Below are positions 38,165 to 46,866 of a DNA stretch of 64,000 bases, piece by piece. Both the position numbers and the translations under genes were made by a program. This DNA is from Aureococcus anophagefferens (taxonomy: Eukaryota > Sar > Pelagophyceae > Pelagomonadales > Pelagomonadaceae): contig NW_008705564.1 in NCBI RefSeq assembly GCF_000186865.1, positions 2,166,839-2,230,838 of the forward strand. Direction: 5' to 3'. A model generated the notes under the pieces. It was not told where the DNA came from, ran no database searches, and was given only the letters and a program-made list of their open reading frames with translations. Positions within the stretch are counted from its first letter, which is position 1. Each line of letters opens with the position of its first letter.

Positions 38165-38719
38165 CTAGCTGTCGAGGGTCTGGCGCCCGATGAAGATCTC
38201 CATGATGGGGTGGACGGCGAAGTCGGAGATGTGGTCCCGGTAGCGCATCTTCAGGTCCACGAGGTTCGCGTCGAACGTGTCGAACATGGACTGGACGAGC
38301 TCCTCGATCTGCTCGTAGGACATCTTCTCGTCGCCGAAGTAGTCGCAGGTGCGGCTCATGGAGAGGAAGCAGCTCTGGACCTCGGCCTGGCTCAGGTAGC
38401 CCGTGCCCTTGTCGTCCCACATCTCCATCGCGACGTGGAGCCGCTCCTCGAGCGTCGCGTTGACGATGGTCGCGAGGCCGCTGAGGAACTCGCGCACGTG
38501 GACCTCGTTGTTGCCCCGCTTGTCGTAGAGCGTGAACAGCCGCTCGTAGATCTCCCGGTCGCTCTCGTCGATGGACGCGGCGACCTCGGCCGCCTCCCAG
38601 GCCTCGCGGTCGATGGTGCCCCGGTGGCCCCGCATGGCCCGCTTCTTCAGCGCCATGAGCTCGGCGCGGTTGCTCTGCACGACCTGGCTGATCACCGACA
38701 CGGCGAGCGAGTTGCCCAT
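38165..38719 (-). CDS. EF-hand protein, candidate N-myristoylated (calcineurin-B/NCS-like)
   Basis: ATG 38719 to TAG 38165, 184 residues. It begins MGNSLA, a strong N-myristoylation pattern. Two EF-hand-type helix-loop-helix pairs are visible: LYDKRGNNEVHVREF (loop lacking some ligands) and MWDDKGTGYLSQAEV (D-D-K-G-T-G-Y, closer to canonical), with a further helical half-pair (MFDTFDANLVDLK). Overall size and arrangement resemble calcineurin B or neuronal calcium sensor families, which switch membrane attachment with Ca2+. The divergent partner across 207 bp is the kinase gene, itself starting MGAAGS. Confidence 0.75.
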   Translation of the reverse strand: MGNSLAVSVISQVVQSNRAELMALKKRAMRGHRGTIDREAWEAAEVAASIDESDREIYERLFTLYDKRGNNEVHVREFLSGLATIVNATLEERLHVAMEMWDDKGTGYLSQAEVQSCFLSMSRTCDYFGDEKMSYEQIEELVQSMFDTFDANLVDLKMRYRDHISDFAVHPIMEIFIGRQTLDS

Positions 38720-38926
38720 GGCCCTCGGGCGCGCGCGGCGCGGCGGCGCGGCGGGGCAGCCTCCGACGCCGCGCGTTGCAAGTCCGCGGCACCGTTGCGT
38801 GCAAGCACGACGCAAGCAACTTTGCGGGCATCCCATTCTCGGGGCTCGTGCGGGGCTGGACCACGCCCGCGGCTGCGGGCTCCGCGGGCGGCGGCGGCAC
38901 GGAAGGCGCCGCCCGGTCGCGACGCC
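38720..38926. promoter_or_regulatory. Divergent promoter spacer (EF-hand / kinase)
   Basis: 207 bp between outward start codons of two candidate N-myristoylated signalling genes. No clear TATA. One TTGCGTGCAAGC-like dyad occurs near 38794-38810. Confidence 0.4.
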
Positions 38927-40855
38927 ATGGGCGCCGCGGGCAGCACGCAGCGGCGCGCGTCCCAGGCGGGGACCGCGGCGCCCGCCGGCGCGCCGGCGCC
39001 CGCCGGCGCGGCGCCGCCGCCGGAGTATGCGACCGTGCGCGTCATCGTCCCGCCGGGCATGGCGCCGGGCCAGACCGCGGCCTTCACCGTCGCCGGCCGC
39101 ACGCTCCGCGCGGTCATCCCGCCGGGCGCCGTCGCGGGGTCCGCGTTCGACGCGCGCGTGCCCGCGCCGGCGTCGCGGCCCGGCGCCGCGCCGCGGAACC
39201 CGGAGATGGAGGAGCTGCTCACGACGCAGCTCAGCGCCGTGTCCGCCGTGCGGGAGACCCTCGGCGCGCCCGCGTCCGACCTGAGCGACGACGCGATCAT
39301 CGCGGCCCTCAACGCGCAGCACTACGACGTCGAGGCCGCCGTCAGGGCAGGACAAGGGTGATTCAACGTCGCTTCAACGTGAGTGTTCCGCGCGCGCGCG
39401 TTCTGGAAAAAGCATCCACGCTTCGAGACCGTTCCGAGAGATGATCGCTCGTCCAAAAGTCAGCCGAAACGAGTGGAAAATGGCCGAGAGAGGAGCCTTT
39501 GAAGTTGGGAATTTCGCACTCTTGTCCTGCCCAGGCCGCCGTCGCCGCGCTGCTCGACCGGGGCTGGCCCCGGCCCACGGCGCCCCAGGCCGCCGAGGCC
39601 AAGGAGGCGCCGCCGCCGGGCGACTTCCCCGCGGCGCTCAACGCGTCCGCGCAGCGCCACGTGGCCGACTCCGGGGCGGGAAACGAACCCGACTTCGCTA
39701 CGCGCGTATGCGCACCGTTGTGACCTACTTGTTTCACCGTCTTGAAAGGAACTCTTGCCGAGAGAACACGATGCCTCCACAAATCCGCCGAAACGACCGT
39801 GATGTGACCGAGAGAGAGAGGTTCGACGGTTTCGCCGGACGGGGCGTTTTTTTCACCGGTCGTTCCCCGCGCAGGCCAACTCGCACCTCGAGCAGATGGA
39901 CGCCGCCGCGCTGGCGGCGGCGACGGACGGCTTCTCGGACGCGCGGCTCCTGGGCCGCGGCGGCTTCGGCGCGGTCTACCGGGGGCGCCTCGCGGGGTTG
40001 GACGTCGCGGTGAAGCGGCTGGACGCGGCGTCGATGCAGGGCGCGGCCGAGTTCGCGAACGAGGTGCGCTTCCTCGCGCGCGCGACGCACCGGAACCTGA
40101 TCCTGCTCCTGGGCTACGAGACCGAGGGGCCCTGCCTCGTCTACGAGCTCGCGCGCGGCGGCTCCGTCGAGGAGCGGCTGGCCTGCGCGAACGACACCTA
40201 CGCGCCGCTGACGTGGTCGCTGCGGCTCGGCGTCGCCATCGACGTCGCGCGGGGGCTGAACTTCCTCCACGCCTGGCCCGAGGGCGCCATCGTCCACGGC
40301 GACGTCAAGACCGCGAACGTGCTGCTCACGGAGCCGCCCGTCGTCGCCAAGCTCTGCGACTTCGGCCTCGGGCGCCTCATGAGTGACCGGGCGAGCCAGA
40401 TGACGACGATGAACCTCAAGGGGTCCTGGGGCTACATCTGCCCGGAGTACGCGCGGACGGGCAAGGTCGGGCCGGGCTCCGACGTCTACTCGCTCGGCGT
40501 CGTGCTGCTGGAGCTCATGACGGGCGCGGCGGCCTTCGAGCCGGCGCGCTCGCCGCCGGACCTCGCGTCCTACGCGCGCTCGAAGGGCTTCGACGGCGCC
40601 GCGCTGCTCGACGCGCGCGTCCGCGGCGACTGCGGCGGCTCAGTCGCGGACGTCTTCGGCCGCGTCGTCGAGCAGTGCCTCGCGGAGCACCGCGCGGACC
40701 GCATGGCCACGGAGACGCTGCTCGCGTCGCTCTTCTCCATCCGGGACACCGCGCGCGGCGGCCACTCCGCGGCCATCGCGGGGCCCTCCGGCGGCTCGGG
40801 CGGCGGCGGCGGCCACTCGTTCCTCGCGCGCCTCAACGAGGCCAAGTCCGTCTAA
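38927..40855 (+). CDS. Pelle/IRAK-RLK-type protein kinase, candidate N-myristoylated
   Basis: Exons 38927-39346, 39535-39675 and 39875-40855 give 513 residues. It starts MGAAGST (Gly2, Ser6). A disordered Ala/Pro stretch follows, then VRVIVPPGMAPGQTAAF with a second repeat (LRAVIPPGAVAGSAFDA), then a helical UBA-like segment (LSDDAIIAALNAQHYDVEAAV). The kinase domain has GRGGFGAVYRG (P-loop), VAVKRL (Lys), THRNLILLLGYE, IVHGDVKTANVLL (HGD in place of HRD), CDFGLGRL (DFG), GSWGYICPEYARTGKVGPGSDVYSLGVVLLELMTG. The GYICPEY pattern matches RLK/Pelle kinases. HGD is found in some such kinases. Both introns are introners, families A and C. Confidence 0.87.
39343..39534 (+). mobile_element. Introner, family A copy 4, reverse orientation (GC-AG intron 39347-39534)
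   Basis: 192 bp, perfect duplications GCCGCCGT (39335-39342, 39535-39542). Opposite orientation to copies 1 and 3 with respect to the gene but gives the same donor GCAGG and acceptor CCCAG. Phase 0. Confidence 0.92.
39672..39874 (+). mobile_element. Introner, diverged family C (GC-AG intron 39676-39874)
   Basis: A 203-bp element, start CGGG|GCGGGAAACG and end CGTTCCCCGCGCAG, flanked by GCCGACTC (39664-39671) and GCCAACTC (39875-39882). Its interior retains a faded CGCCGAAACGACC segment resembling family A. Phase 0. Confidence 0.78.
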
Positions 40856-40899
40856 GGGTGCTCCCTAGGGTCGGTTGCCGCTTCGGCCGCGCGAAGGCG

Positions 40900-41195
40900 C
40901 TAGGGGGAGGTCGCGCCGGCGATCGCGAGCGCCGCGGCGACGTTCGCGGGCGAGCCGCCGTTGTGCGCGTCGTAGCCGAGGCCCTGGAGGATGGCCGCGG
41001 CCTTGCCCCCGCGGCCCCCCGAGCCGCAGTGCGTCACGATGGGCCGGTCCGCGGGGAGCTCGACGCCGGCCGCGGCGAGCTTCGCCGCGAACTCGTCGGC
41101 CGTCGTGAGGCGCTCGGACTGCGGCTCGCCGTCCACGTTCAGCGGCACGCGGGCCGCGCCGGCGATGGACGCGGGCGGACCCAGAGATACCCCCG
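40900..41195 (-). pseudogene. Rhodanese-domain remnant, 5' part missing
   Basis: Reading left from about 41195 to TAG 40900, the frame gives the C-terminal two thirds of a rhodanese: ASIAGAARVPLNV, then PIVTHCGSGGRGGKAAAILQGLGYDAHNGG, with the catalytic Cys in HCGSGGRGG. Rhodaneses transfer sulfane sulfur. The N-terminal LLDVR-type strand and the start codon are absent. Upstream sequence switches to non-coding DNA near 41180. It may be a decayed copy, or the missing part may lie in an upstream exon I cannot see. Confidence 0.6.
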
Positions 41196-41453
41196 GCGGT
41201 ATCCCCCGTATCCTATAACACTCACACCCCGAGTCTGGGCTATGGACCACTAACGCTGCTTTTCTGCGGCCCTGTGATCACAGGGTAAGCCTGCTAACCC
41301 CAGCACCGCCGCAGCTCCGGCTGAGCGCCGCTCTCCGCCGGAGCGCCGCCCCGCGCCACGCCGCCGCGAATCCCGAGTCGGATTCCGCCGCGACACGGCC
41401 CGGAGCGGCAGCCCCTCCGAGTCCGCCGGCCGGGACCCCCCAGAGGCCCCCGC

Positions 41454-41786
41454 CAGTGTGGAATTCAACCATAGGCGTAGGACCCCCCAATAGAAGTATT
41501 ATTTATTATTCTGAGGCGGGACGCGTTACTACTCTGTACGTAGACCGCGCGCGCGCGTGGTCCGGTGAGCTTCAATTTGGTTCGACCCTCGGCAAAATCG
41601 GTCGAATATATCATACTGAGTCAACCACGGCTCGTTAAATTGTATAATCGCATCGATTCCGACGTGTTTCAGGCGCGGGTCGCGGGTTCGGGCCGGGGAA
41701 ACGTAGAGATGTAACTTCAACATTGCACTGATCGTGCAAACTTTTTGACCCAGGACTATTCGGATTTTATTTTGAATTCCACACTG
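41454..41786. mobile_element. Non-spliceable MITE related to family B termini
   Basis: A 333-bp element with inverted termini CAGTGTGGAATTCAA and TTGAATTCCACACTG and perfect 8-bp duplications GCCCCCGC (41446-41453, 41787-41794). Termini resemble family B (CTGTGTGGAAA) except that A and T are exchanged at position 2, so it ends CTG rather than CAG. The interior is more AT-rich than the surroundings. Non-coding. Confidence 0.88.
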
Positions 41787-41880
41787 GCCCCCGCCCGCGG
41801 CGCAGCCCCCTCCTGTCGCGCCCCGTTCCACTCGGGGCGCTGGGACTGCAGTAGACGCTCCGCGTCTACCAGCCGTCATC

Positions 41881-42941
41881 ATGACCGACGAGACGGAGAC
41901 CGACACGTCAAATTTCGCGAAAATGTTTGACAAACTCCCCGCGTTCAACCCGCCCGACACCAACAGCGCCGGCGCCATCGCGCTCCGCGCCTGGGTGCGC
42001 GGCCTGACGGCGCGCGGGCCGCCGACGCTCGCCTTCCTCCGCAAGTACGAGGAGGACAACTTCGCGGGCAAAGTTCTACGACTCGTTCCTGCCGAGCGGG
42101 ACCGGCTCCGGAGCCAAGAAGAGCTACATCGCCCGCGCCCTCATGTACGCGCTCGAGACGCGCTTGGAGGGCACGGCGCAGGTCTACGTCGACCTGCTGA
42201 TCCAGGCCAAGGGCGACATCTCGTCCAAGGGCATCTTCCTCTCGCTCATCGAGGAGTACAAGGCCGGGGACGCAAGCGACGTCCGGCGCGACCTCGCCGC
42301 GCTCTCAGCGAACGCCAACGGCGGCCTCCGCGCGACGCAGTTGCGCCTCAAGGTCCTCGCCAACCAGCACCGCGTCGCCACGGGCATGCAGCTGTCCAGC
42401 GCGGAGCTCCGCGACTACGCGCTCGACGCCCTCGACCCGTTCCGTGGTCTACGAGGTCTCCCGCCGCATCTTCCTCACGGGGTGCCTGTCCATGTTCGTG
42501 CCCGATTCCATCTCCCAGATCGCCATCGGGCTCCTCGGCAGCCTCATCTCCTACCGCGTCTTCAGCCACTACGAGCCCTACGTCGAGGAGGACGACGGCG
42601 TTGTCTCGGAAGTGGCGCAGACCGAGCTCGTCCTCGTCTTCTTCTACGCGCTGATGGTCTTCGCGACGGACAATCTCGAGCAGCACGACGGCGTCTTCTC
42701 GGGCAAGGTGTTCGCGAGCCTCCTCGTCGTGCTCCTCGCGTCCACGCTTCTCATCGCGGTCTGGCTGATCATCCTCGCGAACTTTAGCGGCGACGAGTTG
42801 CGCTCCTGCGTCGCGGGGCTGCGGCGTCGGGTCCGGCGGGCGGAAGACGCAAACGACGACGGCGGCGCGGCCACCGTCGACGCGGAGGCGGTGAAGCGGG
42901 CGGACGTGGCGCAGGACGCGGCCGGCCCCGCGGACGCCTAA
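41881..42941 (+). pseudogene. Multi-helix membrane protein with two +1 frameshifts
   Basis: ATG 41881 starts MTDETETDTSNFAKMFD. Three successive frames read as one protein if one base is skipped near 42068-42074 and another near 42438-42446: EDNFAGKFYDSFLPSGTGSG, then YIARALMYALETRLEGTAQV, then DALDPFRVVYEVSRRIFLTG. Two membrane helices follow (ISQIAIGLLGSLISYRVFS, FASLLVVLLASTLLIAVWLI) and a charged tail ends at TAA 42941. The YEVSRRIFLTG helix matches a type common in stramenopile surface or channel-like proteins with W/Y-E-x-x-RR, from memory. It could be a pseudogene, an assembly error or unusual splicing. Confidence 0.5.
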
Positions 42942-43205
42942 CTACACTGTCATGCCCTACCCCACGCCTACCCCGTAGCCCCCTGCGCCGCAATTACCAC
43001 AAAGCAAGCTTGCCGCGCATTGCCGCGGCGCACCGAGGCTATGCGGTCGCCGAGGGCCTGTTCCAAAATGGCCTCTTCCTTGGAGATTGTCGGACAGCTC
43101 ACGGCGGAGCCCATGGCTCATCAGACCTGCTCAGCACCCGTACAGTTGCTGAGTCCGAAACTGATACATGTAAGTTGAAGAAAATGAGTATGTTCAAGTT
43201 AATTT

Positions 43206-44384
43206 TTACGGAACGCGGAGCTCGTAGACGTCGGTGTTCGCCGCGCCCGGCCGGTCGGGCCTCGGCGCGGCGGCGGCGACCCAGCCCCGGGCCGCGACGC
43301 GCCGGAGGAACTCGGCCGTGCGGCCGAGGCGGTGCGTGCAGCTGATGAGGAGCGTCGCGTCCGGGTTGCGCCGCCGGAGCCGGCCGAGCGTGTCGAGCAG
43401 CGGGTCGAAGAGGTGGGGCCAGAAGACGCAGTCCGCCGCGAGGACGACGTCGGCCGGCGGCAGGTCCTCCGGCAGGTCCGGCGCGAGCCAGTCGAGCGCG
43501 ACGACGGCGACGCCGGCGGCGCCGCTGCGCTTCGCGTTGCGCTCGAGGAGCGGCAGGTTCTCCGGCAGGTCGCTGAGCACGACCGCCGCCGCGCCGAAGG
43601 CCGCGGCGGCCGCGAGGCCGCAGAGCCCCGCGCCCGCGCCGAGTTCGAGCACGCGCGCGCCGGCGACGGCGCCGCCCTCGAGGTGGCGCGCGAGCTCGTA
43701 GGCCGCGGGCCAGACGCGGGACGCCGTGTAGCTCGCGTCGACGTCGCCGCCGACGCCCTCGGGCGCCGCGCCGTCGGCGCGCGGCGCGCGCTGCTCGAGT
43801 TCCACGGCGACGCCGGCGAAGTAGTAGGCCGCGTGCGGCGCGCCGACGTCGGCGCGCCAGCGCGCCGGGAGGCGCGTCGCAGGCGCCGCGGGCGGCGGCG
43901 CGGCGTCGAGCGCCGTCGCGGACGTCGCGCGGTCCGGCGGGCCGACGTCGCTCAACCGCGCGCGCAGGAGCCGCGGCCGGCACTGCACGCGGACGAGGAC
44001 CTGCGCGCGGCCCCGCGGCGCCGGCGCGACGGCGTGCGACGCCAGCGCGAGGCGCGCCGCGCCCGCCGTCGTCGGCCGCGCGGCCGCGACGACGAGCGCG
44101 TCGATCGCCGTCTGGCCGTCGGCCGCGGTCGTCAGCAGCGCCTCGGCGGACGCGGGCAGCGCGCTGCCGCGCGGGACCAGCGGCAGCAGCGACCCGTCCG
44201 CGAGCGCGAGGGCCACGTCGAGGGCGAGCAGGCCGTCGCCGTCGAGCGGCAGCGGGCCGGCGAGCGCCTCGACGTCGCCGCCAGACGAGACGACGAGCGC
44301 GCCGCCCTCGCTGTCGTCGCTCACGGATTGGAAGGTGCTCATCGCTGTGGTTGCCGCCAAGTATGCGAGCAGCACGCGGCGCAT
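43206..44384 (-). CDS. Hsp70 substrate-binding-like domain fused to METTL21-like methyltransferase
   Basis: ATG 44384 to TAA 43206, 392 residues, no intron. After a hydrophobic N-terminus (VLLAYLAATTAM), residues ~45-135 read like the beta-sandwich of Hsp70: LALDVALALADG, LPLVPRGSALPASAEALLTT, AADGQTAIDALVV, and HAVAPAPRGRAQVLVRVQC, corresponding to the N-T-T-I-P, T-A-x-D-x-Q and P-P-A-P-R-G landmarks. Residues ~185-392 form a seven-strand SAM methyltransferase: VWPAAYELARHLE, ARVLELGAGAGLCGLAAA (motif I), VVLSDLPENLPLLERNAKRSG, ALDW, DVVLAADCVFWPHLFDPLLDTL, ISCTHRLGRTAEFL. This is the METTL21/EEF1AKMT pattern of lysine methyltransferases. Some members methylate Hsp70. Confidence 0.8.
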   Translation of the reverse strand: MRRVLLAYLAATTAMSTFQSVSDDSEGGALVVSSGGDVEALAGPLPLDGDGLLALDVALALADGSLLPLVPRGSALPASAEALLTTAADGQTAIDALVVAAARPTTAGAARLALASHAVAPAPRGRAQVLVRVQCRPRLLRARLSDVGPPDRATSATALDAAPPPAAPATRLPARWRADVGAPHAAYYFAGVAVELEQRAPRADGAAPEGVGGDVDASYTASRVWPAAYELARHLEGGAVAGARVLELGAGAGLCGLAAAAAFGAAAVVLSDLPENLPLLERNAKRSGAAGVAVVALDWLAPDLPEDLPPADVVLAADCVFWPHLFDPLLDTLGRLRRRNPDATLLISCTHRLGRTAEFLRRVAARGWVAAAAPRPDRPGAANTDVYELRVP

Positions 44385-44672
44385 TCACAAAGGTCCTCGC
44401 GCAGCAATTGCCAGCGTCTCGATGCTTGTCGAGGCTTGGCTGCTCACATCGTTTGCCACTAATCGGTCGGCGATCGCTGCTCTTACCTTGCTAGGAGCCT
44501 GCTAGGAGAGGTTAACAGCTAGAGGGCCTCCCCGGGGGGGTTTGCGGCACCAGGCCTTGCGGCACTGGGACTCCAAGCCTAGCCGCGGCTGAACACCTGC
44601 AACCAAAGCTCTTGAGGCGCCGAGGTGCGAGGTGGTCGAGTGCTATAACGTCGTAGCAAGCGCAAGAACCCA

Positions 44673-45233
44673 ATGGCGCCGCAGAACCGCTGCCTCGTGC
44701 TCGTCGCGCTGTGCTGCTCCGCGCATGCCTTCCGACCGGCGCCGCGCCGGCCGCCGTCGACGCCTAAGCGCGCGACACCGAGCGGCGCCGACGACCGCGG
44801 CCCGGCGCAGCTCACGGCGCGGAACCTGCTCTACCTCGGCACGGCCGTCTTCCCCGTCGGCGACGTCGCCTGCGCGAGCTTCGACGTCGCGCCCGCGGCG
44901 TTCGCGAGTTACGCGGGCGTCATCATGGCCTACATCGGCGGGCTCCAGCAGGCGACCGCGTGCGCGCTCGGCCTGCGGCCGGCGCTCGTCGTCTCCGGCA
45001 TCGGCGTGGCCATCGCGGGCTGGCTCTGCGCCGCCGCCGCGGCGGCGGGCTTCGCGCGACCGGCGCTCGCGGGCCTCGCGCTGCTCTACGCCGGGCAGCT
45101 CGCCGCCGAGAGCTTCGCGCCTCCCTGGGCGGAGCTGGGCGAACCGGCTCGTGCGGGCATGCTCACGTCGGAGCGCAAGATCCCCATGGTCGTCGGCGCC
45201 GCGACGCTCGCCGTCGCCGCGCTCACGCAATAA
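44673..45233 (+). CDS. DUF3429/TMEM69-like membrane protein, likely plastid
   Basis: ATG 44673 to TAA, 186 residues. N-terminus MAPQNRCLVLVALCCSAHAFRPAPRR carries a signal peptide then AHA-FRP, the bipartite plastid-targeting pattern. The mature part has four or five hydrophobic segments: LLYLGTAVFPVGDVACA, FASYAGVIMAYIGGLQQA, ALVVSGIGVAIAGWLCAA, ALAGLALLYAGQL. The YxGxIMxYIGG core agrees with DUF3429. Biochemical role unknown. Confidence 0.7.
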   Translation: MAPQNRCLVLVALCCSAHAFRPAPRRPPSTPKRATPSGADDRGPAQLTARNLLYLGTAVFPVGDVACASFDVAPAAFASYAGVIMAYIGGLQQATACALGLRPALVVSGIGVAIAGWLCAAAAAAGFARPALAGLALLYAGQLAAESFAPPWAELGEPARAGMLTSERKIPMVVGAATLAVAALTQ

Positions 45234-45266
45234 GAGAAGCAGTTAATTCAACACAAGAGGGGGGGG

Positions 45267-46621
45267 CTAAGGCAGCGCGCCGTCGTCGACGAGGCCCGGG
45301 TCGTCCAGGCCGGCCGCGCCGTCGTCCGCGGGGTCGTCCAGGCCGGCCGCGCCGTCGTCCGCGGGGTCGTCCAGGCCGGCCGCGCCGTCGTCGACGAGGT
45401 CGTCGTAGAGCCGTCGTCCGCCGTCGTCGACGTCGCCGTCGTCGTGGGTGGGGTCGTCGTCGTAGGGCAGCGACGCCTCGACGAGCCCCCGGCACGGGAA
45501 CGCGCTCGAGCCCGCGCGGACCGCGAGCGTGTCGTAGGAGTCGAGCGCGGCCGCGGCCAACCTGTTCGAGTCCTCGGCCGTGAGCTGGGGCGCCGCGAGC
45601 CACGTGGCCATGAGCGAGTCGCCGTTGACCGCGCACGTCGACGAGCCCGTGAAGAGGTCGCACTGGTCGCCGCCGCCGCCGACGGCCGACGTGACGTGGT
45701 CCAGGAACCCGTAGGACGGCGCGATGTAGACGTCGCGCCGCTTCGGGAGCAGCGCGCAGAGGCACGTCGCGTTGAGCGAGTCGACGCGCGAGTCGACCCA
45801 GCAGGGCGCGCCGATACAGGTCACCATCGTCACCTCCGCGCAGAGCGTCTCCGCGCGGGCGACGAACTGGGACGCGGCGGCCGTCGACGGGTCCGGCCCC
45901 ACGGGCCAGGACACGAGGTCGGCGCCGAGCTCCGGGAAGAGGCCGCCGTCCTTGGTCAACGAGCAGATCTGGTTCGCGCCTGGGCAGGAAAAGGGTGCGA
46001 CATGCCCAACTTCAAAGGCTCCTATCTCGGTCGTTTTCCGCTCGTTTCGGCTGATTTTTGGACGAGCGATCATCTCTCGGAGCGCTCTCGAAGCGTGGGT
46101 GCTGTTCCCGAAACGCGCGCGCGCGGAACACTCACGTTGAAGCGACGTTGAATCACCCTTGTCCTGCCCTGGTTCGCGCCCGCGACGACGGACAGGCTCC
46201 CGGACGCGACGCCCTCCACGACGGCCACGAACGTGTTGGACCGGTCCAACAGGAACTGGGCCAGGCCCGTGTCCACGCTCAGGTCGATGTCCGGCGCGCC
46301 GTTCTCGATGACGCAGGAGCAGTACGCGGCCGTCGGCTCCGCCGTCGGGTGCGTCGGGTTCTCCTCGGCCACGGTGCAGACGCTGTAGGCGCAGTAGGCG
46401 TAGGCCATGGACTCGAAGCAGTCCTGGGCGAGCTCGAACTGGGCGATGAGCTCCACCATCGCCACCTTCTTCGCCGACATGGGCACGTTCGTGCCGATGG
46501 CCGACGCGCGGAGCGACGCCTGGGCTTGCCGGCGCGCCCCGCGGCCCAGGACCGCCAGGGCGCACGCGCCGACGAGGGCGGCGACGACGACGGCGACGAC
46601 GGGTCGGTGGCCCACGACCAT
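45267..46621 (-). CDS. Unknown type II membrane or secreted Cys-containing protein
   Basis: Exons 46621-46168 and 45979-45267 give 388 residues. One N-terminal hydrophobic segment (VVAVVVAALVGACALAVL) after a short basic start suggests a signal anchor. The ectodomain has scattered cysteines in pairs (YCAYSVC, YCSC, CIGAPC, CLC). The C-terminus is acidic with three DDGAAGLDDP repeats. I recognise no family. The single intron is a family A introner (phase 1), after which residues ANQ are duplicated by the target-site repeat. Confidence 0.65.
45980..46171 (-). mobile_element. Introner, family A copy 5, reverse orientation (GC-AG intron 46167-45980)
   Basis: 192 bp with perfect duplications GTTCGCGC (45972-45979, 46172-46179). 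Relative to the gene the GGGTGATTCAACG end is 5'. Phase 1. Confidence 0.92.
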
Positions 46622-46866
46622 CCTAAACGACGGCGACCGGGCGTATGCTAGGGCTGCCCCATGTCGGAGGAATGCCGACGCGTCTGTAAAAATGGGCAAC
46701 ACCGGCCGCAGCGCCGCGACGTTGCAGTCCTTCGACTTTCTTGGACGAAAGTTTGGACGCACCTAGCACACTTCCTAGAGCGCAGCAACCTCCATCCCGG
46801 AGAGTCCCGGCTAGTCCTCCAGGATGATGGTCGACTCTGCGAATTGAATGTATCCGAAGGTGGCCC

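Noticed and set aside
45267..45420. CRISPR-like array in the DDGAAGLDDP repeats
   Set aside because: Repeats are coding, contiguous and without unique spacers. They are an acidic tail of a eukaryotic gene.
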